Source: Ceratorhiza oryzae-sativae (taxonomy: Eukaryota > Basidiomycota > Agaricomycetes > Cantharellales > Ceratobasidiaceae). Taken from it: a DNA stretch of 51,646 nt. Location: the NCBI GenBank assembly GCA_030998015.1, contig JARWMV010000104.1, positions 1-51,646 of the forward strand. Direction: 5' to 3'. Position 1 is the first letter of the stretch, and every line of letters begins with the position of its first letter. Of this stretch, positions 1 through 9,332 are shown piece after piece. The position numbers and the translations under genes were made by a program. The notes below the pieces were generated by a model. That model was given only the letters and a program-made list of their open reading frames with translations, was not told the origin of the DNA and did not search any database.

Positions 1-80
1 TATTGAGTACGATTAGTGTATACTAACATATCTACATTTGCTTAAGCTCTAGATATTCAAGTGTACCCTGACCCGTAACA
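1..80. mobile_element. Tail of an unplaced insertion at the left edge
   Basis: The pol reading of element B stops matching its relatives at position 81. The 80 bases to the left have no counterpart in the other family-1 copies. They end in GACCCGTAACA, so on the minus strand they start TGTTACGGGTC, which fits the TG start of an LTR. The next five bases (CAGAC, 81-85) could be one copy of a target duplication, but its partner would lie outside the window. The class of the insertion cannot be decided from 80 bases. Confidence 0.35.
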
Positions 81-411
81 CAGACCCAGAGTTAATCTCC
101 CTTCCATTGATTACTCATAGTTTCTTTGGTGTTTTTAGGGCGACAATAGGGATACAATATTGTTTAACAAGGTCTTCATGTATAAATACTGATGTGGCCC
201 CTGAATCAATCATGGCCCATCCATTGAACTTTTTCATATTGTATGCAGACTTGTGTTCAGGGGTTGTGTGCAGGGGAAATGCATGAAAGAAAAACTGAAG
301 TTGTGATTGGTTTCCTAACGACATACATTCCATTTCCATATTTTTATTTTCGTTCTGCACACTTTGTAACATAGTGCCCAAGACCGCCCCCCTGGCATGG
401 TTTGAGCTCAT
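81..411 (-). pseudogene. pol: Element B pol, N-terminal fragment (aspartic protease)
   Basis: This is the start of the pol polyprotein. It begins MSSNHARG at the ATG 409-411, which overlaps the gag stop as ATGA. The retropepsin active-site motif DSGAT follows about 69 residues in, after the conserved NGWAMI. The protease cleaves Gag and Pol in virus-like particles. The frame hits TGA at 115-117, where relatives have an arginine codon (KKLRVING), so this is a nonsense change. Homology ends at position 81 in foreign sequence. The remaining reverse transcriptase and integrase would lie outside the window. Confidence 0.8.
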
Positions 412-1072
412 TCTTTTACTGACTCCTCATCAGTTGTTTCTACCTCCTCTACAACTGCCTTGTATCCCAACATCTTGGCCAAGGGGCATTTGGCAGTGAT
501 ATGGCCATGCCCTCCACAGTTGTAGCAGGTATTCATCCCCTTCCCTTTTCCTGCACTATCCAGGTCCATTGCATCTGGGTCCTTTGCCTTAGGGGCTGCT
601 GGTAGGTGATTATCCTTCTTTATGTCCTTAAAGGATTCTTGGACATTGGAGTTGCTACCATCATAACAGACAGTAGGAACCATGAAACCCTTGGCGTTGG
701 GCCCAATGGCCACAATTTGGCCCTTTACCACCTTGCCATCCTTGATCTTGTAGACCTGCTCCCCATTCCTGAAATTTTCCCTTGGGGGATTGCTTTGGGA
801 GGTAGTTGTTGGTTTACTGGATGAGGCATTATTGCTGTTAGACTTGTTGCCTCCATGGGACGTCCTTTTGCTACCAAACAAGATAAGGTGACAGTTGATT
901 TCCAGGGCCCACTGAGTGAGCTGGGCGAAGGTCTTAGTGTGGGGATCATAGTTTTGGGCCACCATGCTGTCTGTTACATCAGATGATAAGCCATCATAGA
1001 ATTGGTCATGCATGGCTGTATCATTGCAATTGAGCCCTGTTGAGTATAAGTTGAATAGGGTGAGGTAGTCTT
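408..1072 (-). pseudogene. gag: Element B gag, C-terminal piece with CCHC zinc knuckle
   Basis: This is the end of the Gag nucleocapsid protein. It carries a retroviral zinc knuckle CYNCGGHGHITAKC (CX2CX4HX4C) near 515-560, which binds the element RNA in particles. The stop TGA (408-410) overlaps the pol ATG. Upstream the frame reads DYLTLFNLYSTGLN and then stops dead at 1072, where the 3' LTR of element A begins. The missing upstream part resumes at 8158. The five bases GTCTT (1068-1072) are repeated at 8158-8162 and are the duplicated target of element A. Confidence 0.9.
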
Positions 1073-1449
1073 TGTCAACGACAACAAGTCAGGCGACGAG
1101 GAAAAGAGTAAGAAAAGAAAAGAACTTGTATTCGACGAGAGGTCAAGTTCTTGAGGAGTCCTCTGCGAACTTGACCCAGTTTATATACATAGTACAAGCC
1201 ACATCATAACAAACAAGTCCATACAGTGAGTCATGACTGATAAGAGATAGAAGCAGTAGAAGCGACTGCAGAACTGTGGAATTTCAAATCGGAGTTGAAA
1301 TACATCTTGGGTACCAGTCTGGAACATTCCCTGAGTCACATGACACAGATATACCATAAAAGGCAAGTATGTTTTGAAGATGATCTCATAAAATGTAGTA
1401 AATCGAGAAAATATTATAGAGTGGATATATGCATGTCAGTTCGTGACAC
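1073..1449 (-). repeat. 3' LTR of element A
   Basis: The repeat of 377 bp begins TGTCAACGAC and ends GTTCGTGACA, giving the TGTC...GACA inverted ends of this family. It matches the copy at 7782-8157 throughout. On the minus strand it carries TATATAA, followed about 30 nt later by the palindromic segment GAGGACTCCTC and the 15 nt that pair with the primer-binding site. It lies directly against the polypurine tract at 1450, which identifies it as the 3' LTR. Confidence 0.95.
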
Positions 1450-4400
1450 TTCCCCCCTTCAAGGCACGGGGGTCCTGGGGTGCCTTTGGGTGCGACTTGA
1501 CATAGTTGGCGATGAGTTCTGGTGCGTTCACCAGGTCGTCATAAGTTAACCATTGTTGCTCATTGTAGCCAAGCCATTTGACATAGTATTCGAAGACGTT
1601 AGACCTTTTGTTGTATCATGATTTTATGATCTGTTCCACTTCGAATTCTTCTTCCCCTTCAGGAGTTACCACAGGTGGTGGTGGGGGAACCTGACGTCCA
1701 TAGGGATCGTCTTTATGTTTGGTCAGGAGTGAGACATGAAATACTGGATGTATTTTCATGGTTACTGGCAAGTCCAGTTTGAAGGCGTGAGTGCCATGTT
1801 GTGCTACCACCTTGAATGGTCCAACTCTCTTGTGGGCCAATTTCCTGGAAGCCTGTTGTGTGTGTATGTTCTTGGTGTCGAGCCAGACTTTGTCTCCCAC
1901 CCTGATGACTTCTGGGGTTCGATGCTTCCAATCATAGTATTCTTTGGTTCTCTGGTTTGCTAGTTCCAGAGCAGCCTTGAGTTCATCATGGCCCTTTTGA
2001 AGCCATTCTGCATGATTGTCTGCTACAGGGAATTCCTGTTCCTCCTTGTCCCCAACTGCCAGCCTTGGATGGAAACCATAGTTTGCAAAGAACAGTGTTT
2101 TGCCAGTTGAGGCATTGACGCCATTGTTGTAGGCAAATTCAGCCAGAGGTAAGAGTGAGACCCAGTTTCCTGCCGATCTGACACGTAGTGTCTCAGGTAC
2201 CCTTCTACTACTTGGTTAGCCCTTTCAGACTGGCCATCTGTTTGGGGGTGGTATGCTGTGGAGTAGGATGGTTTTATATCCAGTCGTTTGTACAGGTGCC
2301 TTAAAAATTTGGATGCGAAGTTGGGGCCATGGTCTGAGATGGTTTTTTGTGGTAACCCATGGAGTTTCCATACATAGGTTAGGAACAGGTTTGTGCAATC
2401 CATGGCACTGGCCTCTGACTGACATGGGATAAAGTGGACCATTTTTGTCAGGCGATCCACGACTGTAAATATAGCATCAAATCCTTCTGATAGGGGTAAT
2501 CCAGTGATCAGATCATAGGTAATTTCCTCCCAAGGTTTTTCTGGTGCTGGTATTGGGTTTAGGAGCCCTGGGGGAACCTGGTTGCTGTGCTTGTTCCTAA
2601 TACATGATTCGCAATGTGTGACATATTCGTTGACTGATTTTTTCATTGATGACCATATATATTTGCGGTTTAACAATTCATATGTTCTAAATTGTCCTGG
2701 GTGTCCTGCAGCTGGGTTGTCATGACGGCTTTCAATGATCAGTTTGCAAAGTTCTTTGTTATTTGGGACGTAGATTTGGCCCTTGTATCGTAAAAGTCCT
2801 TCATCCCATTCCCAGTTTTTGACCTTTTCGTTGTCGTCTAGGGCTTTTAGCACTTTTGACAGGTGCTCGTCCCCTGGGATGGCATCCCTAATGAGTTGTT
2901 CCAGGTCATGGTCTGGCATGATTGCTTGTAGCCACAGTGATTTTAGTTCAAGAAATTGGTTTTGCGCAAGCAGAGCTTGGCTCTCACCCCCCTCCTTAGG
3001 GATGTGCCTCGATAGCCCAGAGAGTATGTCCACCCAGCTGTTCTTTGCCCCTTCAATGTATAGAATCTTGAATTCGAATCTGGACAAGAACTCATGCCAT
3101 TGTGTGACTCGGCCGTTTAGTGGCTGATTTGTCTTCCAATATTCCAGATTTTTGTGATCGCAAACAATGTTTACTGGGTGTTCGGCCCCTTCTAGTAAAT
3201 GATGCCAGTCTTTGAGGGCTTTTATGATTGCCAGCATTTCCTTATTGTAAATATCATAATTTCTTTCTGCTGGGACCATTGCCTTGGAGTAGTAGGAGAT
3301 TGGGTGGAGCATTCCATCTTCTCTGTATTGCAGTAACACAGCACCTGTGGCATAGCCTGAGGCGTCTGTTTCCAGAATAAATGGTTTGCTGGGTTCCAGC
3401 TGAATTAGGAGGGGGGCTTCTTTCAATTTCTGCTTCAGCTGGTTCCATGCCTGGTCCCTTTCTTCTGTCCATTCCCACTTTACATCCTTCTTGACAAGTT
3501 CATAAAGACATCTTGTAATTTTTGAAAAGTCCTTTATGAAGTGCCTTAACCAATTTGCAAACCCCAGCCCTTCCAGGACTTCAGTTGGGTTGGTAGGGGT
3601 TGGCCATTCAACAGCTTTTTCAACCTTGGCTGGGTCTACTTTAATTCCCTGGGGTGTCACTACTATTCCCAGGTAATCGACTTCGGTGACATTGAAAACA
3701 CATTTCTCCAGGGCGCAGTATAGGCCAGCTTTTTGGAGACAACGTAAGACTTCTTTGACATGTTCGTCATGTTCTTCTTGGTTTTTGGAGAACACTAATA
3801 TGTCATCCATATAGATTACGACATAAATGCCCTCGATGTCTTGGAACTCTTCCCGGATCATGGCCATGAAGGTTCCTGGTGCATTCTTTTGACCAAATTG
3901 CATGACTAAGGGCTTGCACAACCCATATTTGGTCTTGAAAGCTGCCTTCCATTCATCCCCTTCCCGAATTTGTATGAGGTTGAAGCCCCACTTTAGATCA
4001 AACTTGGTGAATATCTTTGCCCCACACAGAGTCTCCACAATATCATTGATGTGTGGGAGTGGGTACACATTAGAGACTGTCATTTTGTTTAGTCGCCAGT
4101 AGTCGATGCACATGCGCAACTTCCCATTCTTCTTTTTGACAAATATGACTGGGGATGCCATTGGTGACCTTGAGGGTCTGATATGCCCTGCTTTCAGTTG
4201 GCGATCCAAGGTTTTGCGCAATTCTGCATCTTCCTTGACACCCACACTATATATGGGGCCATGCCTTGGCTTGGCATCCAGTTTTAAATCTATTTCCATA
4301 TCCCACTTCCTATGGGGTGGTAATGGTTGGACATCGTCTTCTTCAGCAAATATTTTCTGGAATTCTTTATATTTTGTTGGGAGGGAGTCTAAGGAGTCCA

Positions 4401-4965
4401 ACTGAAGCTCATTAGGTTCATTTGCATGCACATGCAAGGGCTTTGTGATGCAGTGCTTCAGGCATATTGGTGAGTTGAACTTCATGTCTTTTCCATCCCA
4501 GTCAATGTTGGGGTTATGGAATTTGAGCCATGACATGCCCAGGACTAAATCATTTTTGCCAATGTTCACAACATAGGCACTGAGGATTTCTCGGTGCTCC
4601 TGAATGCACAATTCAAAGGTGCAATAGTGGGTCACAGACCCTGAGTTGATCTCCCTTCCATCGATAACTTGTAGTTTTTTTGGTGTTTTTAGGGGGATGG
4701 TAGGGATACGGTATTGTTTAATCAAATCTTCATGTATAAATACTGATGTGGCCCCTGAGTCAATCATGGCCCATCCATTGAATTTCTTCATGTTATATGC
4801 AGACTTGTGTTCGGGGGTTATGCGCAGAGGAAATGCATGAAAGAAAAACTGTAGTTGTGATTGGTTTCCTAACGACATACATTCCATTTCCATATTTTTA
4901 TTTTCATTATGCACATTTTGTAACATTGCGCCCAAGACTGCCCCCCTGGCATGGTTTGAGCTCAT
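1436..4965 (-). pseudogene. pol: Element A pol (protease-RT-RNase H-integrase-chromodomain), broken
   Basis: The ATG at 4963-4965 overlaps the gag stop as ATGA. An open stretch of 980 codons (2023-4965) shows, in order, protease DSGAT, reverse transcriptase YMDD (near 3800-3815), RNase H ETDASG, the integrase zinc-binding module ending CESCIRNKH, and catalytic-core motifs ISDHGPNF and QSERANQ. Near 2170 one base is missing relative to element D, which throws the frame out inside integrase. Coding similarity continues in the shifted frame. Another stop (TGA, 1616-1618) falls just before the chromodomain, where relatives read KSQYNKRS. The chromodomain (YYVKWLGY-type) follows near 1520-1610. 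The intact frame would end inside the LTR, at 1436-1438. Confidence 0.9.
1450..1461 (-). promoter_or_regulatory. Polypurine tract of element A
   Basis: On the minus strand the bases abutting the 3' LTR read GAAGGGGGGAAG. This is the expected primer site for second-strand DNA synthesis. The same tract sits at the equivalent position in elements C (25950) and D (31496). It is also translated, as part of the last codons of pol. Confidence 0.85.
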
Positions 4966-6495
4966 TCTTTTACCGACTCATTGTTGGTTGTTTCTACATC
5001 CTCAACCACTGCCTTGTATCCTGACATCTTGGCTGAGGGGCATTTGGCAGCAATATGGCCCCGTCCTCCACAGTTATAGCAGGTGTTTGTTCCCTTCCCT
5101 TTTCCTGTGCTATCCAGATCCATTGCGTCTGGATCCTTTGCCTTGGGGGCCACTGGTGGGTGATTATCCTTCTTTATGTCCTTGAAGGATTCTTGCACGT
5201 TGGTGTTGCTGCCATCGTAGTGGACAGTTGGAACCATGAAACCCTTCGCGTTGGGCCCAATGGCCACAATCTGACCTTTTACAGCTTTCCCATCCTTAAT
5301 CTTGTATATCTGTTCCCCATTTTTGAATTTCTCCTTTTGGGGAGTGCTTTGGGGGTTATTTGTCAGCCTACTGGATGAGGCATTGCTGCTGGACTTGTTA
5401 CCCCCATGAGATGTTCGTTTGCTACCAAACAAGATGAGGTGGCGGTCAATTTCCAGGGCTCGCTGAGTGAGCTGGGCAAATGTTTTGGTGAGGGGGTCAT
5501 AGTTTTGGGCCACCATGCTATCTGTTATGTCTGATGATAGACCATCATAGAACTGATCATGCATGGCGGCATCGTTGTAGTTGAGGCCTGTGGAATATAG
5601 GTTGAATAGGGTGAGGTAATCCTGAACTGTCTTGGATTGTTTCAATTTCCGCCACTTGTCGCAGTTATTTTCAGTGCGGTTCAGGTCCCCGTAATGGGTA
5701 GTAAATTCTTGCCAGAACAGATTGGCATTGTGAAGCCAGGGGATCGCAGTTCCAGGGTTTAAAATTTCGAATTCTTCATACGAGTTGACCCATTCAGCTG
5801 CTGACCCTTCAAGATAAGAGGTGATGAAGGCAACCTAGAGATGTTGTGCCAGAATTCCTGCATTCTGGCATCAAGGGTAACTCTATTCCATCAGCTTACC
5901 AATCAGCACTTCTGAGCTGCTTCTACAATTGAGTTACCCTTGATGCCAGAATGCAGGAATTCTGGCACAACATCTCTAAGGCAACCACTTGATCAGCCAA
6001 ATGCCCACTCATGTTTGTATTAATGTATTGGGCACATGCAATTCTGAATGAGATGGCGTCTTCTCATTTTGTGCCATCAAACTTTTGAGGGGCGGCCATC
6101 TTAACCTTTGCAGTCGACCCACCAGAGGGAGCAGGTGCTGTTGGTTGGGCTGCACTGGAGGGAGCTAGTACTTGAGCAGCACCTGAGCCTCCTGTGGAAG
6201 TGTTGATTTGTGCTTCGATGCGTGTGATAGTGGTCTGGAGAATGGCTAACATCCCCACTAGATTGTTGATGTTGGTGGCTAATCCAGCCACGTCTGCATC
6301 TATTTTTGTCTGATTGGTGGTAAGTTTGGCCTCGAGTGAGTCTGTGTAGGTTTTATTATTGTGTTCAATGTCTCCAATATCATTTTGGAGATTGTTGGTT
6401 TGTTCTTGTAATTCATCCATTGACTGGAGCATATAGATGACTTTTTCCCCATCAGACATATTTGCCCAGGCAGGGGCAGAGGGTTGTGATGCCAT
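4962..6495 (-). pseudogene. gag: Element A gag, broken by nonsense and a MITE
   Basis: Gag forms the particle shell and packages the RNA. It starts at ATG 6493-6495 (MASQPSAPAWANM). A predicted coiled-coil N-terminus is followed by an Ala/Pro/Thr-rich linker, a capsid-like region (YINTNMSGHSADQ, FWQEF, YSTGLN) and a zinc knuckle CYNCGGRGHIAAKC. Two lesions are visible: TGA at 6064-6066 where relatives have an arginine codon, consistent with CGA to TGA; and the 143 bp hAT-type MITE at 5836-5978. After the MITE the frame is open again to the stop at 4962-4964, which overlaps the pol start. Confidence 0.9.
5836..5978. mobile_element. hAT-type MITE (foldback, 143 bp) in element A gag
   Basis: The insert starts TAGAGATGTTGTGCCAG and ends with the exact reverse complement. 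The inverted arms are 48 bp and identical base for base, leaving a 47 bp loop. The 8 bp AGGCAACC lies at 5828-5835 and again at 5979-5986; only one copy is present in the gag of elements C and D. An 8 bp duplication and TAGAG-type ends fit the hAT superfamily (YARNG ends). There is no coding capacity, so a transposase must act in trans. The perfect arms suggest a late event. Confidence 0.93.
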
Positions 6496-6518
6496 TTCAG
6501 AAAGGGTTTGATAAAATT

Positions 6519-7525
6519 CTAAAGGCGACAGAGACGATAAGGAAGTACAGGGAATTGGGAATTGTTTTGATAGTATAGGATTTCTGTTCCCCGCACAAGT
6601 CTATAAACTTCAAAGTTTCTAATTCCCATGAACCTTAACCAAGTGTCGTCCAAGTCCCAACTTTTGGTGTCTTGGCAACGGTATGGGCACTCCACCCTCT
6701 TCAGTTTAGTTTGGTCCCGAAGGAGTGCTTCCTTGGGGAGAAGTGATTTGGGCTGCCGGAAGGGGTGTTTCTTCCTGAATTGGTGAGCCCGTGCCACTTA
6801 GAAAGGTGGGGTGAGGGAGGTCTGACGGCATTGAGAAGACAGGGAAGGCGTACTTGTGGGGTTCAATTGTTTCTTGGACTATAGCTTCTAGTCTGAGATG
6901 GTCTTGGAGGAGGGATAGGTAGTCCTCCTGGTGTTCGCGCAAACGCTCAGTTAAGTATGTGCAACGGGCCTTGGCTTTGTGAAGTTTTTCACATGTTTCT
7001 TTGTACTTATTCCGGTAATAATGGTACCTGTCTTGGAAATTTTCGATAGTGTTTAGCAGGTGACAAAGAAGCTGTTGGCTGAGGTTCTCCAGCTTATAGC
7101 TGGTTGCGGGGGATGGTGTAGTAGTAAAGGAATTTGTCCTTCTTAGGACAATAAGGGCAGCGTGCTGGGAAGGTGGCTCCGTTTGCCTGATGGCAGATTT
7201 TGCACTCAGGGGCACCTGGCTCAGTGACAAAGGCTTGTTGGGCGTGTCTGACCTTCTGGGGGTGGACTTTGATAATTACTACTTGGTTGAAGTCAATGTG
7301 CCCGGCTTCTTCAAGGATGCTTTCAACCGAGTTGAGGGTGAAGCAGTGGATCGACAGGTGTCCAAACCACCCACACAAACAGCAGCGCTGGTCTTCTGTA
7401 AAAGGTTGTGCCACTTGAGGGCCATGCGTTCCGTCAGAGATGTACTCAAGCAAGATCAAGATAAAAAGGAAAAATAGACCCTTTCCTGAGTCTATTGGAA
7501 TAGGAAGGTGACCTCCATTGCTCAG
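6519..7525 (-). CDS. Element A leader: three overlapping accessory frames
   Basis: Three frames lie between the 5' LTR and gag, each shifted +1 from the one before. Frame 1 (7094-7459, open up to 7525) encodes a zinc knuckle CCLCGWFGHLSIHC and then a two-CXXC ribbon (CKIC, CPYC). Frame 2 (6706-7230) encodes a Leu/Glu/Arg-rich coiled-coil segment (LTERLREHQEDYLSLLQ). Frame 3 (6519-6797) encodes a basic and Trp/Tyr-rich tail (SWDLDDTWLRF). None has an in-frame ATG near its start, so joining by frameshifting or splicing, or loss of function, must be considered. The same three frames occur in B, C and D. The function is unknown; they are not standard Ty3/gypsy genes. Confidence 0.6.
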
Positions 7526-7764
7526 CTACTTAAGGGCAATGAGCAACCCCACCTCTTGCCAATGAAAGAGATTAGAGAACTGAAGCTTGTTACGACGTGT
7601 GAGGGACCTGGCTATGCAAGGTTTCACAGAGGTGTGTATAGGGCAACAATATCTCGTGGCTGTGGATAGGTGGAGTAGGATTGGGGAAGGCAATGGGGAG
7701 TTATCTCAAGACAACGCCAACGGTGTTCCAGAAGTATCCCAGACGACACTGAGACTTACGATTG

Positions 7765-7779
7765 TCAAGAACTTGACCT
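7765..7779 (-). promoter_or_regulatory. Primer-binding site of element A (predicted self-priming)
   Basis: On the minus strand, two bases after the 5' LTR, the sequence reads AGGTCAAGTTCTTGA. It is exactly complementary to TCAAGAACTTGACCT within the same LTR (7849-7863), just downstream of its TATA box. It lacks the TGG start expected of a site for a tRNA 3' end. The arrangement resembles the self-primed Tf1/sushi group, in which the transcript's own 5' end primes reverse transcription. Confidence 0.75.
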
Positions 7780-7781
7780 GA

Positions 7782-8157
7782 TGTCAACAATGACAAGTCA
7801 GGCGATGAGGAAAAGAGTAAGAAAAGAAAAGAACTTGTATTCAACGAGAGGTCAAGTTCTTGAGGAGTCCTCTGCAAACTTGACCCAGTTTATATACATA
7901 GTACAAGCCACATCATAACAAACAAGTCCATACAATGAGTCACAACTGATAAGAGATAGAAGCAGTAGAAGCGACTGCAGAACTGCGGAATTTCAAATCG
8001 GAGTTGAAATACATCTCAGTTACCAGTCCGGAACATTCCCTGAGTCACATGACACAGATATACCATAAAAGGCAAGTATGTTTTGAAGATGATCTCATAA
8101 AATGTAGTAAATCGAGAAAATATTATAGAGTGGATATATGCATGTCAGTTCATGACA
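7782..8157 (-). repeat. 5' LTR of element A
   Basis: The repeat of 376 bp starts TGTCAACAATGA and ends TTCATGACA. It pairs with 1073-1449. It is followed on the right by the second copy of the target duplication GTCTT. On the minus strand TATATAA precedes the presumed transcript start by about 30 nt. Confidence 0.95.
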
Positions 8158-8534
8158 GTCTTGGACCATCTTGGATTGTTTCAATTTCCACCATTTATCA
8201 CAGTTGTTTTCAGTGCAGTTCAAGTCTCCATAACAGGTAGTAAATTCTTGCCAAAACAGGTTAGCATTGTGAAGCCATGGTACTGTGGTTCCAGGGTTTA
8301 GGATTTTGAATTCCTCATATGAGTTGACCCATTTGGCAGTGGACCCTTTGAGATAAGACATGATAAAGGTGACCACCTGATCAGCAGAGTGCCCACTCAT
8401 GTTGGTGTTGATGTATTGAGCACAAGCAATTCTAAATGAAATGGTGTCTTCACACTTCATGCCATTGAACTTTTGGGGGGCAGCCATTTTAACTTTTGTG
8501 GTTGATCTGCCAGAGGTAGTGGTGGTTGCTGGTT
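8158..8534 (-). pseudogene. gag: Element B gag, third piece (capsid region)
   Basis: The reading frame runs from STTKVKMAAPQKFNG through YINTNMSGHSADQ and LFWQEF to KLKQSKMVQD, and then meets the 5' LTR of element A at 8157. Residue for residue it matches the intact gag of element C, and it continues exactly into 408-1072 once element A and one GTCTT copy are removed. At the other end the match stops at 8534 (GTT), where the Plavaka transposon begins. The gag resumes at 21050 with GTT. Confidence 0.9.
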
Positions 8535-8790
8535 CTTCAGCAAAAACATCAGGCACTACAAGACCCTACATAGGGGCTTGTAGGTAGGTAACTTCTGACC
8601 ATTCACGTAGACCCCCTTGTACCTACAGTAGACCTATGGTAGGTCTCATGGCCTACCACAGAGTCAGGTAGGGTATGATATCTCCAGTATGCTTTTGCTC
8701 TACCATGTTTGTTAAACCTACCTGTAATCTACCATATACCTGCTATCCTACTGTGATATGTCTGGGCAACCTCTACCTGTCATTGCTTCA
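8535..8790. repeat. Left terminal region of the Plavaka unit
   Basis: After the terminal CTTCAGCAAAAACA the sequence holds many short inverted copies of a GTAGGTCTACC-like word (for example GTAGACCTATGGTAGGTC near 8630). The same word recurs near the right end (20960-21015). Such subterminal repeats are typical transposase-binding regions in CACTA-like elements; that role is inferred. From 8791 to 9332 I see no gene. Confidence 0.6.
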
Positions 8791-9332
8791 CTCTTATGTC
8801 AAACTATGTTCAAGGTCAGATGTCGTATCATATTCATATCTTTAACACTTGTAACAATCATAAACAGTTGTATAATCATCAACACAGAAAAAAAACAATT
8901 GCCCCATGTCAGCCGCCTATGAACAGATATAGCCTGTCCATGTTTGACATTAATAATGGTTACGCCCAGACATTTTAGCAACCAAATGGTTGTACTTACA
9001 AAGATATAATTGTCACAGCTGCGAAGTGCTCACTGTGGACTTCTGAATCTTCAACCAACCACCAGATCCCGCAGCTCTAGGACCTAAACACTGGTTAGCA
9101 GCACTCGATTACAATCCACTCACTCACCCTTCTCATTCCGAATCTCCAAACCACCATTCAACTCATCCCAGCACAAAGACAGCAATTGTGCAGGTATAAC
9201 AACCTTGAGCTGACTAACCACACTCTTGATTGCTGAGGACGTCAATGCCCTTGTGTGAGACGACTTCTTGCAATCAGCAACTTCCCAGTCATGAGGTACG
9301 TTGTTGGCTGCATAGTCAGCATGGTAGTTGTG

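Larger units (their letters stand above)
1073..8157 (-). mobile_element. Element A: complete family-1 Ty3/gypsy chromovirus
   Basis: A is a structurally complete element of 7,085 bp on the minus strand: 5' LTR 7782-8157, primer-binding site, leader frames, gag, pol with chromodomain, polypurine tract, 3' LTR 1073-1449. It is flanked by a 5 bp duplication GTCTT (1068-1072 and 8158-8162). It inserted into the gag of element B in the same orientation. The two LTRs differ at roughly 15 positions, nearly all transitions, so it is not recent. It is dead: gag has a nonsense codon and a MITE, the integrase has a 1-base deletion and the chromodomain region has a TGA. Confidence 0.93.

Noticed and set aside
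1295..1549. Plus-strand frames inside every family-1 LTR (MKYI...EHSLSHMTQIYHK)
   Set aside because: They are the LTR itself read through. They lie in U3, upstream of the TATA box on the opposite strand, and run into different flanks in each copy.
4962..5645. Plus-strand frames of about 107 codons facing the gag zinc-knuckle region, seen in several copies (5055-5378, 29557-29880, 35103-35585)
   Set aside because: They recur only because gag recurs. Their sequence follows gag codons on the other strand and has no start or motif of its own.
7765..7781. A tRNA primer-binding site after the 5' LTR
   Set aside because: The site does not start with TGG and has no match to a tRNA 3' end that I recognise, whereas it matches the element's own LTR over 15 nt.
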